This document shows positions 37,820 through 49,271 of a stretch of 64,000 bases of DNA, piece by piece. The stretch comes from Ceriagrion tenellum. Taxonomy: Eukaryota > Arthropoda > Insecta > Odonata > Coenagrionidae. The translations under genes were made by a program, and so were the position numbers. The stretch covers positions 112,268,085 through 112,332,084 of the forward strand of contig OY720640.1 of NCBI GenBank assembly GCA_963169105.1, given 5' to 3'. How positions within the stretch are numbered: position 1 is the stretch's first letter; the number at the start of each line of letters is the position of its first letter. The notes under the pieces are model-generated. The model made no database searches and was not told the origin of the DNA. It worked only from the letters and a program-made list of their open reading frames with translations.

Positions 37820-38455
37820 CCTTCTGGTTAAGGTTGAATTTCATTAGAGTAAGAATAACACGGCAAATTTTTCAACTGCGTAGGACCTTTACTTCTTTAA
37901 CCTCAGAGCCAAAAGATGGAAAAGTCAGAGAGAGATGCTACTTTTCTCTGGTTAGGCCACACCTCAAATGCACCACGAGCATTTGGGACCCTGATCAAAT
38001 GAATTTAACCAAAAAAATTAATAAATACAAAGGAAAGCAGCGCGCTTCGTTTAAAACTGCTACGAATGAAAATATCGTATCTCACAATTTTAGAGGGATT
38101 AAGGTGGAAGCTCCTAGAGACTCGGAGGCTACACGCTAGGCTTAGGCTGCTTGAAAAATTCAAAACTGGTGTAATTCAGAGCGATACAGAGAATATTATC
38201 ATGACAACTCACTACATCTCTAAGTCTGACAAATGCGATACAATAAGAGAGATACACTGCCGAACAGATAGGTATAAAGACTCGTTCTTTCCGCGCACAA
38301 TGAGCGACCACAATAAAAGCAGACCTCCACTAAATACACTCCTATGATACATGTCACCATTTCACCTCCCAAAAACTTACATCTTCACACGGCTGGTGAC
38401 CTAACACCCCCAGCCATACACCCCTGCGGTGACTCAGGGGGTATTGTGTGGATGT
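37820..38455 (+). mobile_element. LINE 3' part (Jockey/CR1-like) with GATGTA-type tail
   Basis: Plus-strand frames give CYFSLVRPHLKCTTSIWDPD, then a frameshift near 38090, then LRWKLLETRRLHARLRLLEK, FKTGVIQSDTENI and YISKSDKC, IREIHCRTDRYKDSFFPRT. These are the thumb and C-terminal blocks of Jockey/CR1-type LINE proteins (family knowledge). A 3' UTR follows with ATACATGTCACCATTTCA, ACACGGCTGGTGACCTAACA and GGGGGTATTGTGTGGATGTAG, which recur in the second copy at 38.8 kb. Apart from one frameshift the last 150 residues are well preserved, so this copy is younger than the one at 21.6 kb. It is 5'-truncated, as usual for LINE insertions. Confidence 0.9.
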
Positions 38456-38566
38456 AGAAATATCTAGCCGAATACCGTTGAATGTATTCACTTGCAATGT
38501 ACTCAGCATTTCATTTATAGTATGAAGTTTCGTTATCCCACATTTCTGATCAGGACTAACCTTATT

Positions 38567-38770
38567 AAGGCTGCTTTACGCGGTAGATTTTACTGTACAA
38601 GCAATGTATGAATCTTTGCAGGAGGACAATTGTACCGTGTAAAGGGGAAAATTGTATGATTGCCTGAATGACTAAACGGGAAATAGAACCGGCTTAAATT
38701 CCGTTTATTATCTTGTCCAAAATATGATACATTCTTTTGTACAATAAAATGTACCGTAAAAGCGGCCTTT
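38567..38770. mobile_element. ~204-bp MITE with terminal inverted repeats
   Basis: The left end, AAGGCTGCTTTACGCGGTAG, and the right end, whose reverse complement reads AAAGGCCGCTTTTACGGTAC, form inverted repeats of about 34 bp ending in TGTACAA. The interior is non-coding and repeats part of the end (TACCGTGTAAAG near 38632). Target duplication is unclear. It lies between two copies of the same LINE tail. Confidence 0.65.
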
Positions 38771-38819
38771 GAAGGAGTTCACAGTGCGTTCGTTTTCTCT
38801 CCCGGCACACGCTTGAATT

Positions 38820-38962
38820 AAAAATTGAGATCCACTTACTACACTCCAATAATACATGTCACCATTTCATCTAAAAAAAATTACATCTTTACACGGCTGG
38901 TGACCTAACACGCCCATGTGGCGGCTCGCGGGGTATTGTGTAGATGTAGATGTAGATGTAGA
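38820..38962 (+). mobile_element. 5'-truncated copy of the same LINE 3' UTR with (GATGTA)n tail
   Basis: It starts at GAGATCCACTTACTACACTC, matches 38322 onwards of the first copy, and includes ATACATGTCACCATTTCAT, ACACGGCTGGTGACCTAACA and GGGGTATTGTGTAGATGTAG, followed by three to four GATGTA units. The simple-repeat tail instead of poly(A) is a known property of some LINE clades. Confidence 0.85.
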
Positions 38963-41066
38963 AACCGTTGAATACGTAAACTTGACAAACACACCCCTTA
39001 CCTCTATTCGTCTCATGCTTAAGGCCTATTTAATAACAAATTTATATTTTTGATGATCGAGGTAAGGAAACTTCTGAAAAGAATTTGGAATCGACAGAGT
39101 AGATGGCTTGAGGGAGTAATAATGGGATTGGATGGGTAAGGATGGGTTGCTGAAGAGTGTGATAGAGAGAAGGACGCTGTGAAAGCCATGCAGGAGAAGA
39201 AAGAGGAAAGGTTACATGGACGAGATGAGGAAGCGTAGATCGCATACTGAGGCAGAATAGGGTATACTAGAAGTAAATAGGCCCCTGAAAGTGTAAAAAT
39301 CTGGGAGGAGATTCTCTGACATCAACAAAACCCACCTTTACAGGAAGAATACTTAAAAAAAAATATTTCCTAGCATAAAATACATTCCCTCCATCCGCTA
39401 GCCAATCATTTTTTCCGCAAAATTGGTATGTAGCCTTTCTCCAGACCTCATCACCTCTTCCCATCACCTATTCTGCCTCATTCTATACGAGCCTGAACGA
39501 TTATATCCTCGTTCGTCATTCTTTCTGTCCTGTGCACTTCTTTTCTCCTCTGCGATGACATCTCAAACGGCAACATATTTTTCAACATATTTTCATCATC
39601 TTTCTGAGTCCGTCCATGAATGTTTTGCTCCATACGTAAATCGTAAATCCTTATTGGACTACCTAAATCTTATTGGAATACGTAAATCCTTATTGGACTC
39701 ATATCCTTTTTTTATTCCTACAGAAGGACCACGTGACTGACTCACATTAGGGAATGCATCCTTCTGCTCTTTTCATTTTATTGTTACAACAGGGCCCATA
39801 TTTCACCAATTTAAATTTCTTTAAGGAAATAAGTGGATCTTTGCTGCAAAAAAGTAAAGTTATTATATACATTGCAATACCGAATTTCAACTATATTTTC
39901 ACATAATGACAGCCTAATTTCTTATTTTCCTACCTGCCTACTTAACTTCAAATGAGTCATTTTGGGATATTACTTAATCTCTTCAGGCATTTTCTTTCGA
40001 TAAATTTGATATTCTCCAGCTTCTTCTACCTTCTATCTCCTATTATTTATAATAGTAGGTTAGGCTTAGCGAGGAGTTTAAATTAAAGTTAAAGAAAAAG
40101 ATGTCCTATATCCTTACGAAAAATATCTCAAAGAAGATGAACTATTTCCTCCTATACCATGCATAATGCGTTGAAGGCACCATTTAATCTCCAACTGGCT
40201 TCTGGAGGATTGGACATTTTTACTTTTTATCAGGCTTATTTGTCCTGTTTATTTGGACTTTTTTCTTGTCGTATTTTCCGCAGTAGACGAACTCATTCAA
40301 CAATGAAAGTTTCTTGAAACGGGAACACAAAAAAAAAGTTATCCCGGCACTTGCCTGGCGTTCACGGGGAAAAATAAAAACAAAGCGATAGGAGGGGAAG
40401 AAATCCCTTTTCGAAGACAGTTCCCTGAATTCGGTGAATTTCCACTGCTTTCCGAAGTTAGTGGGTCTAAAGCCTGTTGTGAGCGCGCTGGAGGTTTCCT
40501 TTGTGGATATTTTCCACCCCACGTGCAATAAAATGGGAAAAAATTGAGCAGTTGCAGCGTGTTTTGTACTTTCACAATACCAAGCGGCGCGTCATTCGAA
40601 AAAAATAGGGAAGGATACTCTTAGAATTTTAATGCGCATGATTTGCTCCGTCTACTCATTTCGCCTCCACAAAACAGTAAGCCGATGCAAAAATCTGGAG
40701 TTCCACGGAAGGAACGCATTCCGAGGATATCTTCTGCAGCCGCTTTTTCTTCATTATGCCTGATTGGATGTATTCATAATCGTTCTTTTTCTATTTGCTT
40801 TCACGATTGGTTTGACTTTTACACAAAAACTGGAATCATTATAACGTTCATCTATAAGAGCGATTCAATTTGAGACAGCTTACCAATTTGAAAGCCACCC
40901 CAAGGCCTGATTAGCAACTTCCGAAGTAGGATAGAAATCATTCACCGTATTTTATGAAGTCTACGAATTAATTACTTGACATTTATTTCTAGTTAGTGAC
41001 AATTCAAGACATGAGAAAATGTGGAATTAAAATATTCCAAATGTTCCGTGATATCTACATACCAAG
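38963..41066. other. AT-rich stretch with a GC-richer island at 40380-40760
   Basis: Several overlapping frames of 66-105 codons (39042-39740 and 40220-40873) lie on both strands without recognisable domains. No repeat or RNA structure was found. Confidence 0.4.
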
Positions 41067-41081
41067 TTTTCATGTTATTTT

Positions 41082-41299
41082 TATATTTTAAATGAATGCA
41101 CTTTGTAATATTCCACAAAGTATTAATTACTCCGACCTAGGTTTTGACTAAAGTTAAGTCATTATCAAGCAAGACTTAACTTAATTTGAAACCTAGGTTG
41201 GATGATTAGTAATAAATACTTTGTGGAAAATTACAAAGTAAATTCATTTAAAATCTTCGCAATGTTGTTCCACCAAGTGAAGACAGAAAATTTATTATA
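41082..41299 (-). mobile_element. 218-bp foldback retroposon with hammerhead-like core and 15-bp TSD
   Basis: The element is flanked by a perfect 15-bp duplication TTTTCATGTTATTTT (41067-41081 and 41300-41314). Arms of about 80 bp (41082-41160 and 41172-41254) are inverted and diverged. On minus, TTGATAA (41168-41162), a stem II of TGACT/AGTCA, AAAAC, the palindrome ACCTAGGT (41142-41135) and C follow in hammerhead order, with G12 of the core changed to A. The tail carries TTTGTGGAATATTACAAAG. The right end (CCACCAAGTGAAGAC...) matches the outer end of the 8.5-kb and 49.6-kb copies. Confidence 0.75.
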
Positions 41300-41314
41300 T
41301 TTTCATGTTATTTT

Positions 41315-42737
41315 ATACTCTACACAGGGTGTAATAACTTAAATTTCTATTAGGAAGTACTTGGGTAAATTACTATAATCATATTTCAATGATCAAGTAG
41401 CGCAATTACGACGTTACATATTTTCTCGTGCAAATTGAGGAACATTTCAGCATGAAAAATAAAAAAACGATATAATTATCATATTCTGATATCCACACAC
41501 TTAATAAGTCTTTGGCGTAAAAACGTACATGCCATTTGAAAAAAATTCCTCCGTGTGCCATGATCAATGCATCGATTAAAATACGTTCCAGAATGTAAAA
41601 TAGTTTTCCTTTTCGCACCCCGAGATCCGTGACAGGTACTAAATGCGTGGAAGCGTTATATGACAGCTCTACCAAAGTACGTATTGTTACAAAAAGTGTT
41701 CGAACACCACCATTTAATGATTAGGGACATAAAGCATTCTTTTTCTAAACATGAAATTGCATAAGAATTTTTAGCAGAAAAACACCATAAATATCACAGT
41801 ATAATTAAAACTAACGCCTTTCTGTTGAGCCTAACGATGGATTCTAGAAGCCAGTGTAAGAAGTCACATTCATCCTCAAGTTCTTGTAAATAAATTGATG
41901 AACCCTTTTCCTAAATTACGATGTACACTGGTAAAAGATTTTAGAAACCTTTGATCCAAATACAACTTGAAGACACTGCCAAATCTTTTCAAAGCCGTGC
42001 AAGATAGGTATACATGGATTATTATAATGTTCCATCGCATTGAACTTTTTATAAAATCAGTGGTATATTTATCGTTTTTACTGAGATAGTTACCAATGGC
42101 AGAATTTATTGTAGACAGACTGCGATATTAAGACTTCTATACGGTGCCTAGTGCCTTGCCTTGGCTTTAGTTTGGGACTGAGTAAAGCGGCAAATAGGAA
42201 AATATGTATGTTGACGAATTAGCCTTTCCTGTGCCACAAATTGTTCCCCATTTGTTTTGTTTACCATTTCCGGTATAATACCATGCTGTTTTCTCCCCTA
42301 TTTTTCTTATACATAGCACACTACATAACATTTTATCCTGCCGCTGAATCTTTCTCAGCTGTCTTGAGCACCAAATTAACTATACTTCCGCTCGCCTCTT
42401 GCCTTTTTTAAAAAAGTTCATGCATCTGTTCCACGCGAGTACTTTCGTATTTTTTCTTAGTTTTTAACTGAAACTAGATAACTGCTATGGAAGGTGGTTT
42501 ACCATTCCTGAAGAAGGATTTAGGGTCCTTTGTTTGATAATTCGGACATACGAGTGATAACTCAAGTCATAAGAACCATGGTAGACTGGTGGGTTGCTAC
42601 CATAAAAATTAATAAAAACACCACGAACAAAGTAGTAATGAAGTGAAGTAATGTGTAATTTAAAACGGGTTATATTATGATCGAAAATGTTCCTTCCGAC
42701 TCCAGGTTCTCCTGTATCGCTTAAACAGCGCCATTTG
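41315..42737. other. AT-rich stretch, nothing recognised
   Basis: An 89-codon minus frame (41406-41675) shows no domain. No repeat structure was seen. Confidence 0.4.
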
Positions 42738-42809
42738 TCCCTTGTGGTCTAGTGGATAGTATATCTGGGCTTCACCTAGAAGGCCTGGGTTCGTTTCCCG
42801 GCATGAGAA
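42738..42809 (+). tRNA. tRNA-Glu-like sequence, probable pseudogene or SINE head
   Basis: The 72-nt sequence has the layout of eukaryotic tRNA-Glu: GTGGTCTAGTGGATAG (box A and D arm), TATCTGG...CTAGA (anticodon arm with TTC in the anticodon position), AAGGCCTGGGTTCGTTTCCC (variable and T arm with box B) and an ATGAGA 3' acceptor strand. Departures from a working tRNA are two acceptor mismatches (positions 3-70 and 5-68), C instead of T at position 33, and T for A inside box B. The sequence after it is not obviously a SINE body. It is most likely a decayed tRNA-Glu copy or a tRNA-Glu-derived SINE. Confidence 0.7.
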
Positions 42810-44139
42810 ATATTTTTCCTCCTTGCGCTGAGAGAGATGTAGGGACTGCTTCCCAACTCCTACGTAATTTTAACAAGTCACATGCTGGGAAAACAATTAT
42901 TAAGAGCTCTCTCTCAAACAAGGAAAATGAACAGCCGCTATTCTTCCGAATATATTTCCCTCAATTGCTCTAAGTATTTTCCTCATCTATGCATGAGACG
43001 TCAATACCTCTAAATTTGTCCCACGCTCTTCCAATCATAGTATTAAAGAGTACCTTATATTCTTGCACCCTGGACTATGAATACCAAAATTACCTTCAAA
43101 CTATCATGAATCACCCAGCCTAACTCTTGGGCATTAAAATATTACATAAAGAAAAGCCCGGTTTTCATGAACCTTTCTCACAAACCACTCCTTTTTGATA
43201 GGTGAAAAAGTTTATTTAATCCTTCCTTCCTTCTCCATCTCCACAATTTTACCTCCCCTCACTTCCAGGCCGCTCCATGCCAGGAATTTTGCAAGGAATA
43301 TATTGCCTCTTTCTGTAACCGCATTAGTTCGTACCAACGAGCAGGAATATAACCCTATAAGTATAAATATAAGTACTCTTCGATACACCGATAACCTCGG
43401 CCCTATTGACTAAAAGAGGAAATGAATGGAATACTAATGCAGATTATTAGTATCTACACACACGAAGTCTAGGTTCATCAGGAGCTAATATTAATTCATT
43501 ACGAGAGACAGAGAAATACGGTATTTTACTTTTGATCAACCACGCCATGCAGTCTGACAGAATGAAGTAATTACTTCATATAAATTTACAGGAGGTAATA
43601 ATAAGGTACGGCCAAGCTGATAGAATACATTCCTCACATAATTAAGAAGAAAATATTCAATATAGATGATGGGTCCGGAGCGCTTTATTTTATACTTTGA
43701 ACTCTTTGATATACATGAAATGACCTTTGCCCTTCAAAATGCCCTTCTGGTTACGTCAGGTTAAGTTGTTTCATCGCCAGTATTTTGTGTTATTCAATTC
43801 ACCAAAGGTATTCAATCAATTCATTGTCTTGGTTACTCATAGCATAAACTGCGTCGGTGATTATTAAGGATTTCATGTATGGCAAAGTTTCATATGGCAT
43901 GCTGGTAAGATCTATTCCAGTGTTTTCCGTGGTTTACTCACCATAAAGAGAGGTAAAAAATTGGTTCAAAACATGAGAATAGAGCGTTTTCGGATCCACA
44001 TCCATATTACACATTTACGTCTCCATTGTGTGAGGAATGAGTCGTGAAATTTTGGCAACACCTTATTGTTCCGTCATGAATAATGTAACGCCGTTTCAAG
44101 CGCTAAGTGCGGGATATTTAGATAGAATTGACTACTCCT
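42810..44139. other. AT-rich stretch, nothing recognised
   Basis: Short chance frames of about 72 codons only. No internal promoter, repeat or coding motif was seen after the tRNA-like sequence. Confidence 0.4.
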
Positions 44140-44930
44140 TTTTTTGTCCATTGCCACCCAAATCCGCTAATAAAAGGTCCGAGGTCGGAGTGTAGTGGGT
44201 TACCGACCCAAATTTGGCAGTAATGGGGGCACCCTTTTGCAGAGGGTATTAAGGTGAATTCAATCACCACGAAAACCACTAAGAGACAGTGGCCACGAAT
44301 AAACCGCAGCCGACACGTTGCCAGGCGATTCCCATCAAACCTTAACACCACCCTACTAACCCCCATAGAGAGATCTCGATTCGAAAAAATAAGAGGAGAA
44401 CCGGAAAGAGAAAGAAAATGGAATGAAAATGTCGATTCTGTTCGACTCCAACGGAGATCGGGATACCCTTAGCCACTACCTTTGCGCGAAAAAAAGATAG
44501 AAGAGGAAATGGAAAAAATAAGATTCCTTCCTTTCACCCGCCCAACGCCCTCCTTTCGAACCCTCCTTTTCGGAAATCACTCCATTTTCGCTGCGTTCCA
44601 TTCCGGGCGAGCGGAGAAAAGAGTAAATATATCGATTCCGGTTTAACCCGAAGTCTTTCTTCCATCACTATCGCCAACCCTTCCACTCAGTGAGACCTTC
44701 CCGCTGTGTGGCGTAAAGTGTAAGGCCGGAGCCATTACGGAGAGGAAGTAGGGCAAGGATTGGAATGAGGACCGAAAAACCGCGGAACAAAAGATTCGGT
44801 TTGCGTTAATGGATAAAAGTTTCCCGGGACTTGTTTGAGTATTGTGGTGAGTCGATTTCATACACAGGGAGATGCCAAAGGATTGAATTGTGAAAGCAAG
44901 AGATCTTTCGGAGCACGGAGAATGCAAGTC
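44140..44930. other. GC-rich island
   Basis: About 0.8 kb of higher GC with many CpG around 44270-44350 and 44530-44620. Frames of 72-94 codons on both strands lack domains. Confidence 0.4.
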
Positions 44931-45529
44931 ATCAGCAGATTTTATCCCGGTCTATATTAGAGCATGAAGACGCTAACCTCATTAAAACAATTCTCATGAC
45001 AATGATTCACATTCCCACTGAGGTTTGGATTTCAACTTTAAAAAAAAATTACTGAATCAATCTACATGAAAAGCTTTTGCTTCGCATAATTTATAAGATA
45101 CAATGTGATCCATTACAATATTAATGGTGTCCCTGACTCCTTATCAGCTCAATGTAGGAGAACTTTTATTTCATCTTTAATTAATTAGAAAAAATATGAA
45201 TACTGAATTGATGAATCGGTATACATCAACTCGCGCACTTAGTAAAAACTGAAGTAATTATCTAAGTATCAGCATGAGATATTGTTATCGATGGACTGCA
45301 ATTTCCCTTCAGGTATAAAAAAGTATATAAAGAGGAATGCAGATCATTCTCAGATTTTACCGCGATACATAACAAAGAATCAAGTTTGGCGAGTTCTTTT
45401 GTTAGCCGAAAGAATCAAAGGCCCCTATGGTTTGCTTTTCTTTTCCTAGATGAGATGCCTTCTGTACATAATAAAAGCTTTGTTCTACAAAAAAAGGATA
45501 TGCATTACATCAATAATTTTATTGCCCTG

Positions 45530-45606
45530 GTGACCCCTGGGATTTGAAACTCGACACAAATAAAACAGATAATGCTAAGTTTCAGCTTAAATCACTTGAC
45601 CTACAT
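45530..45606 (-). repeat. Possible tRNA-derived SINE head
   Basis: On minus, GTAGGTCAAGTGATTTAAGC resembles a box A region (GTNGCTCAAGTGGTTNAGC). About 35 nt later GAGTTTCAAATCCCAGG resembles box B with its T stem. The distance fits a tRNA. Several core positions differ, so this is a weak call. Confidence 0.35.
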
Positions 45607-46849
45607 GTACTCATAATTAGTACTCAATCACTTACCTTTGTGTTCATCAAGTTTTTATCATTTAATGGTCAACGAATCAAGTGGCTTTAATATTTTGTTT
45701 TAGCCAGATATTTAAATGCCTAAATAAATGGAAATTTACGTTTCTAATATGCAAAAACAAATAAAATTAATTTCACTGCGTATTTTATCATATCAACGTC
45801 TTAGCTGTATGAAATTCACCAAAGCTTTAGGATTCAAATGGATCTATTGAAAAAAGTTATGTCTGCAGTCATGAAAGGAGAGGTTTTTTCAGTGAAAATG
45901 AGCAGATGCATTGCACTTTGTTTTCAATCAAAAATGGCATTGGTGATTTATCATTTTTATGCCCTGCAAAGCACATGATTACCTATAGGCACTACATATA
46001 TCGCATACAAGCGCTGCATAGTTTGGATACAAGTACAACATATTTCGCAAACAAGCACTAAATTAAATAATGAAGAGTTAGGGGAGCAGAGTTCACGATC
46101 CCTTCTTAATCGAGCAAAGCAATGATAATCTTATCGATGTAGAACTAGCTATGATAATAGTTGTAAATATTCAGCAACGTTTTATTCGTATCATATACAC
46201 GTAATTTGGTTGAAATTTGAGTTTAAAAAATTCTAAACGTTTCACAAAACTCAAAAGCACTATGCGTGTTTGCAGTAATGAAACGGAATAATTATATGAG
46301 CAGGAAGTTTCAAATATCCCACGGAATTACCCCTCAAGAGGAAGTTTATATAAGTTGCCAAGTATCCAGGATTGTGCTAAATGCGAAAAACAATCCATGA
46401 CACAAGCTCACTCGTGCAATTATTTCGATAAAATTAGGTTAATTTGCTATGAGGTTCGTTTGCCAAATATTTTCCATTGATCGTTCCATTAAAAAACATT
46501 AATAAAATTAATTTCATTACGGAAAGCAATTCTGCACTTTAAACAATAAGTAAACTATTGAATACGGCGTATAGTTCATCAAATTATGCAATTTCATTAA
46601 CAGAAATTTCTATTCCTTAAATTTAAACACTAACTTGAAAGGCATTTATTATAATGATTAAATATTGACATTAATTTCACCAATGTGATATTATGCACAA
46701 ATGATAAAATATAATTAAAAAACATAATAAATGTGCAATATAGTTTCACCAAATGATACTTTTATTGAAAAATGTAAATTCGAAAGAATTTCACCAAGTA
46801 CGCTTGCGTCACATCGAAGTCGTCAAATCAGCAATTCAAGTTTCGTATT
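45607..46849. other. AT-rich stretch, nothing recognised
   Basis: Very AT-rich, no long frames, no repeat structure seen. Confidence 0.4.
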
Positions 46850-47260
46850 TAGTTCATCACGGGGTGCCTCTTCACTTGCATCCGCGTAATTTGTTCAGAT
46901 ACGATCTGAAACGTTTAGTAAACGCATAAATCCAATTCATTATCTGCAGGAAATGGGAAATTAGAACAATGAAGGGACAAGGACGGGAAAGAAAGTACAC
47001 TCCGGAAGAAGAGATAAGGAGCCGGAGAAGGGCGGGGGATTATCTCGTATTCTTCCCATGAGATCATTCGAGGCGGAATTGGGAGTTTTGGGGCAATTGG
47101 AGTTGAGGCGGCGCAGAAACAGATAAAGCAGAAAGTCATTCCCCCCAGGAGAGAGCGACAGAGAGAGAGTTAGAGACAGTCGGGGGGATTCTTGAGTTTT
47201 AAAACAAAAGAGGGGCGATTAATGGTCGAGTTTGGAGCCTGGGGAATGCTTCCTCCACCG
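46850..47260. other. GC-rich island with a GA run
   Basis: It has purine-rich text on plus and a GAGAGAGAG run near 47160. Chance frames of 74-87 codons occur on opposite strands at and near the island. Confidence 0.4.
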
Positions 47261-47539
47261 AATAGAACTCCGATTGACTTTCATTTGTTTTGCCATCCAA
47301 TAAAAAAAGTAGGGAGAAGTGTGGTACAATTTCGGGTGAATACAGTGGAAATGGGAGTGAGTGCTTTACTTGAATATCTTGAACTAATCATTGGCTATTT
47401 GTCAGGTACCTGTTTCTCGAAAAAATTCAATGGGGTAAACGATTCCTGTAAATGACTTCAACAGATTCAGGCGAGAGATCGTAGAAGTTCATTATATTAC
47501 AACAGAAACAACAATTGCACTAATTCACTGGATATTTTA

Positions 47540-47590
47540 ATGAATACAACATGTTTCAGCTCACAGAGCCATCATCAGGCACAAGACCTC
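47540..47590 (-). ncRNA. Hammerhead-ribozyme-like motif, canonical core
   Basis: On minus: GTGC, CTGATGA (47578-47572), a stem II of GGCTC/GAGCT with loop TGT, GAAA (47557-47554), the palindrome ACATGT (47554-47549), T, then GTAT. All fixed bases of the hammerhead core (CUGANGA and GAAA) are present. GTGC can pair with GTAT through two wobbles as stem I, and GTT is an allowed cleavage triplet. Stem III would be AC/GT with a two-base loop, or an intermolecular palindrome as in dimeric hammerheads (known from newt and PLE ribozymes). It is the best-preserved core in the window. Confidence 0.55.
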
Positions 47591-47620
47591 ATCGTCTCAA
47601 CCCAAATTCGTACCCATCTT

Positions 47621-47662
47621 GTACCTGATGGTGACTCTGTGGGCTGAAACGCGTCGTGCTCT
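47621..47662 (+). ncRNA. Hammerhead-ribozyme-like motif, partner copy
   Basis: On plus: GTAC, CTGATGG (47625-47631, last core A changed to G), a weakened stem II, GAAA (47646-47649), the palindrome ACGCGT (47649-47654), C, then GTGC. The cleavage triplet would be GTC. Stem I, GTAC with GTGC, pairs with one wobble. It differs from its partner on both strands of the stem yet still pairs. Confidence 0.45.
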
Positions 47663-48009
47663 TTAAAATAGCATGTGGAAAATTGCAATCGTTGTTCCTG
47701 TTATAATGAGATTCCTATAAAGTCAGTTTTGCTACTAAGAGCAATATAGAACTCAAAATGTGAACAGGAGGTGTCGTCTACACCATTAAATACTTTCAGA
47801 GAGCCCGTAATGCGGGGTATGCAAGTATCAGTTCATCGGTCTAATTCTCTTCGCAATTTATTCTCTTGGTTCTTATCTACATGATTCATAAACAATGACT
47901 CAAAATATCACTTTGGCAATTTTATAATCGTAGCACGTACAAATTATATAGTATGTCATCATTTAAAAGGAAACATATACACCAAGAAATAAAATTTGTC
48001 ATAAAAAAA

Positions 48010-48118
48010 CCATTTGATTAGACTAGGATTCGAACCTGTATCTCCCTGCACTTCAGTGGTGTAACTAGTTAAATCATCTAACCGGTAATTGGGAGGTCCA
48101 GGTTTGAATTTCGACCAA
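48010..48118. repeat. tRNA-like SINE sequence readable on both strands
   Basis: On minus, GGTTAGATGATTTAACTAGT, then TGAAGTGCAGGGAGATA and CAGGTTCGAATCCTAG give box A and a perfect box B (complement of 48026-48036). On plus, GTGTAACTAGTTAAATC, then CTAACCGGTAATTGGGAGG and CCAGGTTTGAATTTCG give a second tRNA-like layout with a decayed box B (48101-48111). Both use the central near-palindrome TAACTAGTTA. The plus version aligns with the relic at 24.05 kb. Confidence 0.55.
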
Positions 48119-49267
48119 AGCATACGATTTTTTCGCAGCGAATTTCATTTCATTGATGTCAAATTAGTAGTCAGTCATGTCTAATTCTACAGGGAATTTT
48201 CCTTACTTCCTTTGTTTCCACGAGAACTTGGAGTGAAGCGCGGATATAAATACCTAATAAGTAAATTTCCAATAGACGCGAGGGTGAATATTTGACAAAC
48301 GCAAAACTCCTCATCGCAGTTTAGTACCAAAGCGAGTATGATTCGGACACTCCAACCATCCTTCATGAAGTACGAGATTTGACTCCTTTTTTTACATATA
48401 TGATTGAAAAGGACGCTTATATATACAGAATATGCAAACTTTATCAACATATTGACCAAAATATAATTGATCAGAATATGATACGCGGATAAGGAAAACA
48501 AGAGGTTAAAAGCTTACTGATGAGATGACCCTAATTGCGAGAGATTAAGCAAGTTATGCATCAATGCATACCTCTTGTCTTAAAATTTTAGTATTCCATA
48601 GTAAGTTACCTCATTAACTTATCACTAAATATTTTAATAACAATGAGGGTTAGTAATGTCGTTAGATCAGTGAGTTTTCAGTGAGGGATCCTGGATATAA
48701 ATCACTGGTTAATGTAATCACGTCGATTCCTTCGGCCATTTTAGCAATATTTCCGTACGAGTAGGATTTTGCAGATGATGTGGTTGTTCTCCATCCCTTT
48801 ACACTACTTGTGCCTAAACCCAACGTTTCCCCTTATGGTACAAGTTACCTAAGTTTTCGGTCATGCAGGAAACTTTACAGCGGCTTTGCAGTGCCATTTC
48901 CAAACGTGTAAAGTTTAAGAGTCTGAAAATAAGTTGCAATTTTAAAGAGAAAAATGAATGATGCTTGAGAGTGGTCAATAGCCCTGCATAAAAATTCTAA
49001 CTAGAGACTAAAAAATCAATTTTGGGCTTCATTGAAATAAAAATGGCTAATTGGTATAAAAAATTGCAAGCAATAACCCCCTGAGCACTTTGAGTGCAAT
49101 TGGCATGGCCTATGGAGCATACTATTGTCAGCTGTTCGAAGCGTAAATTCTAATCAAATTATTGAATGGAGGGTAACGTAATTGCAATTCCTTGTACATA
49201 TACAATAATTAAAATAAAATATTTGTACAAATGAAGCAGATTGAAAAATTCATCCCGAAGTTAACAG
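48119..49267. other. AT-rich stretch, nothing recognised
   Basis: A 104-codon minus frame (48187-48501) has no recognisable domain. No repeat structure was seen. Confidence 0.4.
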
Positions 49268-49271
49268 TAAA

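Larger units (their letters stand above)
47453..47709. mobile_element. 257-bp foldback retroposon with two hammerhead-like motifs
   Basis: Diverged arms of about 95 bp (47488-47585 and 47617-47710) are inverted. Near-perfect direct repeats, GATTCCTGTAAA (47441-47452) and GATTCCTATAAA (47710-47721), flank the element as a 12-bp target duplication with one mismatch. Each arm holds one hammerhead-like motif, listed separately. The central spacer has no coding capacity. Confidence 0.7.
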
